Below the pieces are notes generated by a model. The model ran no database searches. It was not told the origin of the DNA and worked only from the letters and a program-made list of their open reading frames with translations. The position numbers and the translations under genes were made by a program. From Methanoregula sp. (lineage in GTDB: Archaea > Halobacteriota > Methanomicrobia > Methanomicrobiales > Methanospirillaceae), in assembly GCA_023228295.1 (NCBI GenBank), contig JALOBP010000070.1, positions 1 to 16,615 on the forward strand: DNA of 16,615 nucleotides, written 5' to 3'. This document shows positions 14,155 through 16,615 of this stretch, piece after piece (within the stretch, counting starts at the first letter, position 1; every line of letters starts with the position of its first letter).

Positions 14155-14910
14155 ATGAGAGCGATTATCTGTACAACTATTCTTATCCTCATCTGCATTC
14201 TCGCGTGTGGATGCACAGGGAAGACTCCGGCAGTTCCGGTCCCCGTCACACCGATGGAGGAATTGGGTCTCACCAAACTGTCTGATAGCCATCCGAATAC
14301 CACGTTCTCCCATGATCCCGGGGTAATTGTCGTGTCGTTTTGGACTGATGGTGCACAAAAGATGGAATTGGATTTTTCTAACGTGTCACAGGGATACGTG
14401 GCAGCAACACAGTTCACAACAAGCGGCCCGTATGCAGGATCGGTGGCGTTCCAGGCGCCCGTGAAAGATACATATCAGTTGAACATCTCCGGCAGTGGCA
14501 GGTGGACTGCTGAGGTCACCCCGCTCGTGACAACGAATCCCCTGAAAGCTCCGGTGAACCTTTCAGGTTCCGGAACTGTGGTCACTCCTGTATTCTCCCT
14601 GGAAAAAGGTGAATATTTCTTCAGCAGGAATGAGACGGGTCTGGCCTCGCCTTATTATTTCCTCTATTATGTAAACGGCACCCCCCTTATGGATGCAAAC
14701 AATTCATACATCCAACCGGGATTTGGTGAACGTTCGTCACACCCGTTTGTGTTCGTCACCGTTCCCGAGAGTGGAACATTTTACCTTAGCGTTCTTGGCC
14801 GGAATAACCCTGGTAACTGGTCTGTTTCTCTCTCATTAGTCCCCAAACTCCCCCCCATGGGACCCGGGCCGGAGATTTACACCCCGCTGAAGTCTGACGG
14901 GAATCCGTAG
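14155..14910 (+). CDS. secreted, probably lipid-anchored protein with two beta-rich halves
   Basis: A 251-residue protein that I cannot assign to a named family. The N-terminus is a signal sequence (RAIICTTILILICILACGCTG) with a lipobox-like end; C20 after Gly19, or C18, would be the lipidated residue. A linker rich in Pro and Val follows. The mature part appears to hold two similar beta-sandwich units of about 95 residues: each ends with an aromatic and a small-residue pattern, DTYQLNISGSGRWTAEV near 103-119 and GTFYLSVLGRNNPGNWSVSL near 210-229. Several NxS/T sites suggest surface exposure and glycosylation. It is flanked by T-rich tracts and is probably monocistronic. No ribosome site is clear. 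A cell-surface or binding function is inference. Confidence 0.7.
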   Translation: MRAIICTTILILICILACGCTGKTPAVPVPVTPMEELGLTKLSDSHPNTTFSHDPGVIVVSFWTDGAQKMELDFSNVSQGYVAATQFTTSGPYAGSVAFQAPVKDTYQLNISGSGRWTAEVTPLVTTNPLKAPVNLSGSGTVVTPVFSLEKGEYFFSRNETGLASPYYFLYYVNGTPLMDANNSYIQPGFGERSSHPFVFVTVPESGTFYLSVLGRNNPGNWSVSLSLVPKLPPMGPGPEIYTPLKSDGNP

Positions 14911-14930
14911 CCGAAAACTCCGAAATCGTT

Positions 14931-14954
14931 TTCCCCTTTTTTGCTATTTTTTTT
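14931..14954 (+). terminator. double T-tract terminator after lipoprotein gene
   Basis: A T6 run (14937-14942) and a T8 run (14947-14954) follow the stop codon by 27-44 bases on the coding strand, a typical archaeal terminator. Confidence 0.6.
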
Positions 14955-15055
14955 ATTGAAAGGACGATGATATGTTTTACCACATTTTTACCCCATTCTG
15001 GTGCAGGAAACCGATAAGGTATTGTCAACCGGCTTCCATTGGTAAATAGGTTACA

Positions 15056-15319
15056 ATGAGCGACGTTCTGGTTGCAATTATTCTTGTCGTGGCGATCGTG
15101 GCAATCGTCTGGTATCTCGTAAAACGGGTATCGGTGCTTGTAGTGAATGCGATCTTAGGCATCATCTGCCTGTTCCTGATCAATTCTCTCGGTGTGATGC
15201 AATGGATGGGAAAACCGGACCTTGGCTATAACCTTGCAACGGTCCTCATCTGCGCCATCGGGGGGCTTCCCGGTGTCCTGATCCTCGTTCTGCTGAATAT
15301 CCTTGGAATATCGATATAA
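15056..15319 (+). CDS. BofA-family integral membrane protein
   Basis: An 87-residue, almost entirely hydrophobic protein with about three membrane segments (residues 5-20, 26-45 and 58-85). The pattern VNAILGIICLFLINSLG followed by NLATVLICAIGGLPGVLILVLLNILG is the signature of the BofA family. In Bacillus, BofA inhibits the SpoIVFB protease during sporulation; archaea do not sporulate, so the role here is unknown. AGGT a few bases before the ATG is a weak ribosome site. It is convergent with the KaiC-like gene. Confidence 0.78.
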   Translation: MSDVLVAIILVVAIVAIVWYLVKRVSVLVVNAILGIICLFLINSLGVMQWMGKPDLGYNLATVLICAIGGLPGVLILVLLNILGISI

Positions 15320-15324
15320 CCAAT

Positions 15325-15351
15325 TAAAAAGAATTTTTCCAGCCTTTTTTT
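15325..15351. terminator. bidirectional terminator between convergent genes
   Basis: The 30-base gap has T5 (15334-15338) and T7 (15345-15351) on the plus strand for the BofA gene, and a T5 tract on the minus strand (15329-15325) for the KaiC-like gene. Confidence 0.55.
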
Positions 15352-16048
15352 AAAAGACGTTCGCTTCTGAATATACCAGCACCTGGTCCTGCTGGATCTC
15401 GTAAGGCTTGATCTCCCGGGAATGCGATGACATCCGCATCTTGACCACCTCGAGAGCGAGGTGGACATCGGTCAGGTCCGATGGCCGGACGTACCGGAGC
15501 AGGATAACCGTATCCGAGAGGTATTCGATGAGGGCATGCCGGCTCGAGAAGGCATTATTCTTGTCAGTCTCTGAAGTCATCATGATGGTACATTTCTTGT
15601 CCCGAAGCCCCTCGATGAATCGGAACATCTCCTGTCGCCGTTCGGAATCGGTAGAGAACAGATCCTCAAAGAGGGAGATGGGATCGATGACCACCCGGGT
15701 TGCCCCCACCTCCTCGATCAGTTTGGGCAGTTCATTCTTGATCCGGTTGTTGGCAAGGTTGAAGTCCGTGGGATCGAGCTTGATGACATACAGCGCCTTA
15801 TTCAGGTAGGGTGCGACATCCCACCCCTTCAGCCGCATGTACTGGATAATCCGGTCTTCCCGCTCCTCAAGGCTGATGTAGATGACCTTCTCCCCTTTCT
15901 TCAGCCCGTCCCAGACAAATTCGAGAGAGAATGTGGTCTTGCCTGTACCGTAAGTCCCGATGATGGCACAGATGCTGCCCGGGATCAGGCCCCCGCCCAG
16001 CATATCGTCAAGGCCGACAATACCGACTTTGACTCTCTCGCCGTTCAT
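15350..16048 (-). CDS. KaiC-like RecA-superfamily ATPase
   Basis: A 232-residue single-domain KaiC-like protein. Walker A is GTYGTGKTT (31-39), the catalytic glutamate pair follows in ISLEERED (58-65), and Walker B is VVIDPISLF (119-127). The segment GLDDMLGGGLIPGS (12-25) is typical of the KaiC family entry. Archaeal single-domain members are widespread and mostly uncharacterised; some affect signalling or motility. The ATG overlaps the stop of the upstream gene as ATGA, so the two are co-translated and may form a mixed complex (inference). KaiB- or KaiA-like genes are not visible. Confidence 0.85.
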   Translation of the reverse strand: MNGERVKVGIVGLDDMLGGGLIPGSICAIIGTYGTGKTTFSLEFVWDGLKKGEKVIYISLEEREDRIIQYMRLKGWDVAPYLNKALYVIKLDPTDFNLANNRIKNELPKLIEEVGATRVVIDPISLFEDLFSTDSERRQEMFRFIEGLRDKKCTIMMTSETDKNNAFSSRHALIEYLSDTVILLRYVRPSDLTDVHLALEVVKMRMSSHSREIKPYEIQQDQVLVYSEANVF

Positions 16049-16615
16049 ATGACCACCCGGATGTTGCTCACTTCAAACCCGCCAACGGTCGAGATTTTTA
16101 CCGCAAACTTCACGAGATCCCGCTCTTCCAGCTGGGGCATGACGCCCCTGAACTTCTCGAAATACATCACCCGGTGCCGTCGGGATCCCGTGCTCTCCTC
16201 CCATTTGAAGAGCATGACCGCATCGGCAATCTCTGCCAGCTCTTTTTCCTTTGAGGATTCAAGGATGCCCTGGCTGAACAGGAGGTAACAGGTGATCCCC
16301 CGCTGTTTGGAAATCCGCTGCAGGCCCCGCAGGAACCCGGTCAAATTTTCCCAGCTGCCGGGCACCATGGACTGGGTTGCGATATCTGTGATGGAATCCA
16401 GCACCACCAGCCCCCCGGGCTTGGTGTTGTTGATGACGTTTGCCAGCTGGACAAAAATATTCTCGTGGCCGGATCGCTTCTGGAGGCGCGTGAAGATATC
16501 ACTGTGGCTGTACCAGTCATCAGGGACCACGCTGCGGTCAAAATAGAGCTCTGACAGGTCATCAAACTGGATCATGTCCACAAGTTTTTCCATGTTATCG
16601 ATGTGAATGGAACTG
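16045..16615 (-). CDS. KaiC/RecA-like ATPase, C-terminal part (cut by window edge)
   Basis: The reading frame remains open to the right edge, so the visible 189 codons are the C-terminal portion. A Walker B-like block GGLVVLDSITDIA is followed by a RecA-fold core (WENLTGFLRGLQRISKQRGITCYLLF) and EIADAVMLFKWEE, matching the second half of KaiC-type ATPase domains. Walker A must lie beyond the edge. The ATG at 16593 is internal and not a convincing start, because coding-like sequence (SSIHIDN) continues before it. It overlaps the next KaiC-like gene by four bases. Confidence 0.75.
   Translation of the reverse strand, partial: SSIHIDNMEKLVDMIQFDDLSELYFDRSVVPDDWYSHSDIFTRLQKRSGHENIFVQLANVINNTKPGGLVVLDSITDIATQSMVPGSWENLTGFLRGLQRISKQRGITCYLLFSQGILESSKEKELAEIADAVMLFKWEESTGSRRHRVMYFEKFRGVMPQLEERDLVKFAVKISTVGGFEVSNIRVVI

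Noticed and set aside
1..16615. CRISPR array or insertion sequence
   Set aside because: No regularly spaced repeats and no transposase or terminal inverted repeats seen.

Overview
The window reads as chromosomal DNA of a methanogenic archaeon, most likely of the Methanomicrobiales (inference). The reasons are a group II chaperonin (thermosome), a membrane-anchored LonB protease, an archaeal Nob1, an HTH-PRTase of the GfcR type, KaiC-like ATPases, Shine-Dalgarno sites close to GGAGG, and TATA boxes about 26 nt from start codons, which implies leaderless transcripts.

Positions 1 to about 5360 form an integrated mobile element entering from the left edge and ending at the 3' end of a tRNA-Ser(CGA) gene (5362-5446). 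Next to the tRNA is a tyrosine integrase with a C-terminal zinc ribbon, then a RelE/ParE-type toxin-antitoxin pair, then a small AT-rich module with a 58-residue two-helix membrane protein and a possibly frameshifted 47-residue protein. Two divergent ribbon-helix-helix (RHH) genes follow, with repeats between them. From there a tightly packed leftward operon encodes RHH protein, 55-aa protein, 111-aa protein, DUF3850 protein, a rolling-circle (HUH) replication initiator and a Dam-like adenine methyltransferase cut by the window edge. No capsid or packaging gene is visible, so integrated plasmid and provirus remain equally open.

Positions 5584-14029 are housekeeping: thermosome, GfcR-like PRTase regulator, Nob1 and PRPP synthetase lie on the minus strand. 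From the divergent region 9261-9478 a plus-strand operon lonB-tldD-tldE starts, which groups an ATP-dependent membrane protease with the TldD/TldE metallopeptidase pair.

Positions 14155-16615 hold a secreted, probably lipid-anchored protein with two similar beta-rich halves, a small BofA-family membrane protein, and on the minus strand two overlapping KaiC/RecA-like genes, the upstream one cut by the right edge.

The most notable part is the element: an HUH-Rep integrative element in a methanogen with a divergent RHH switch, leaderless promoters and several tiny genes that length cut-offs would miss.
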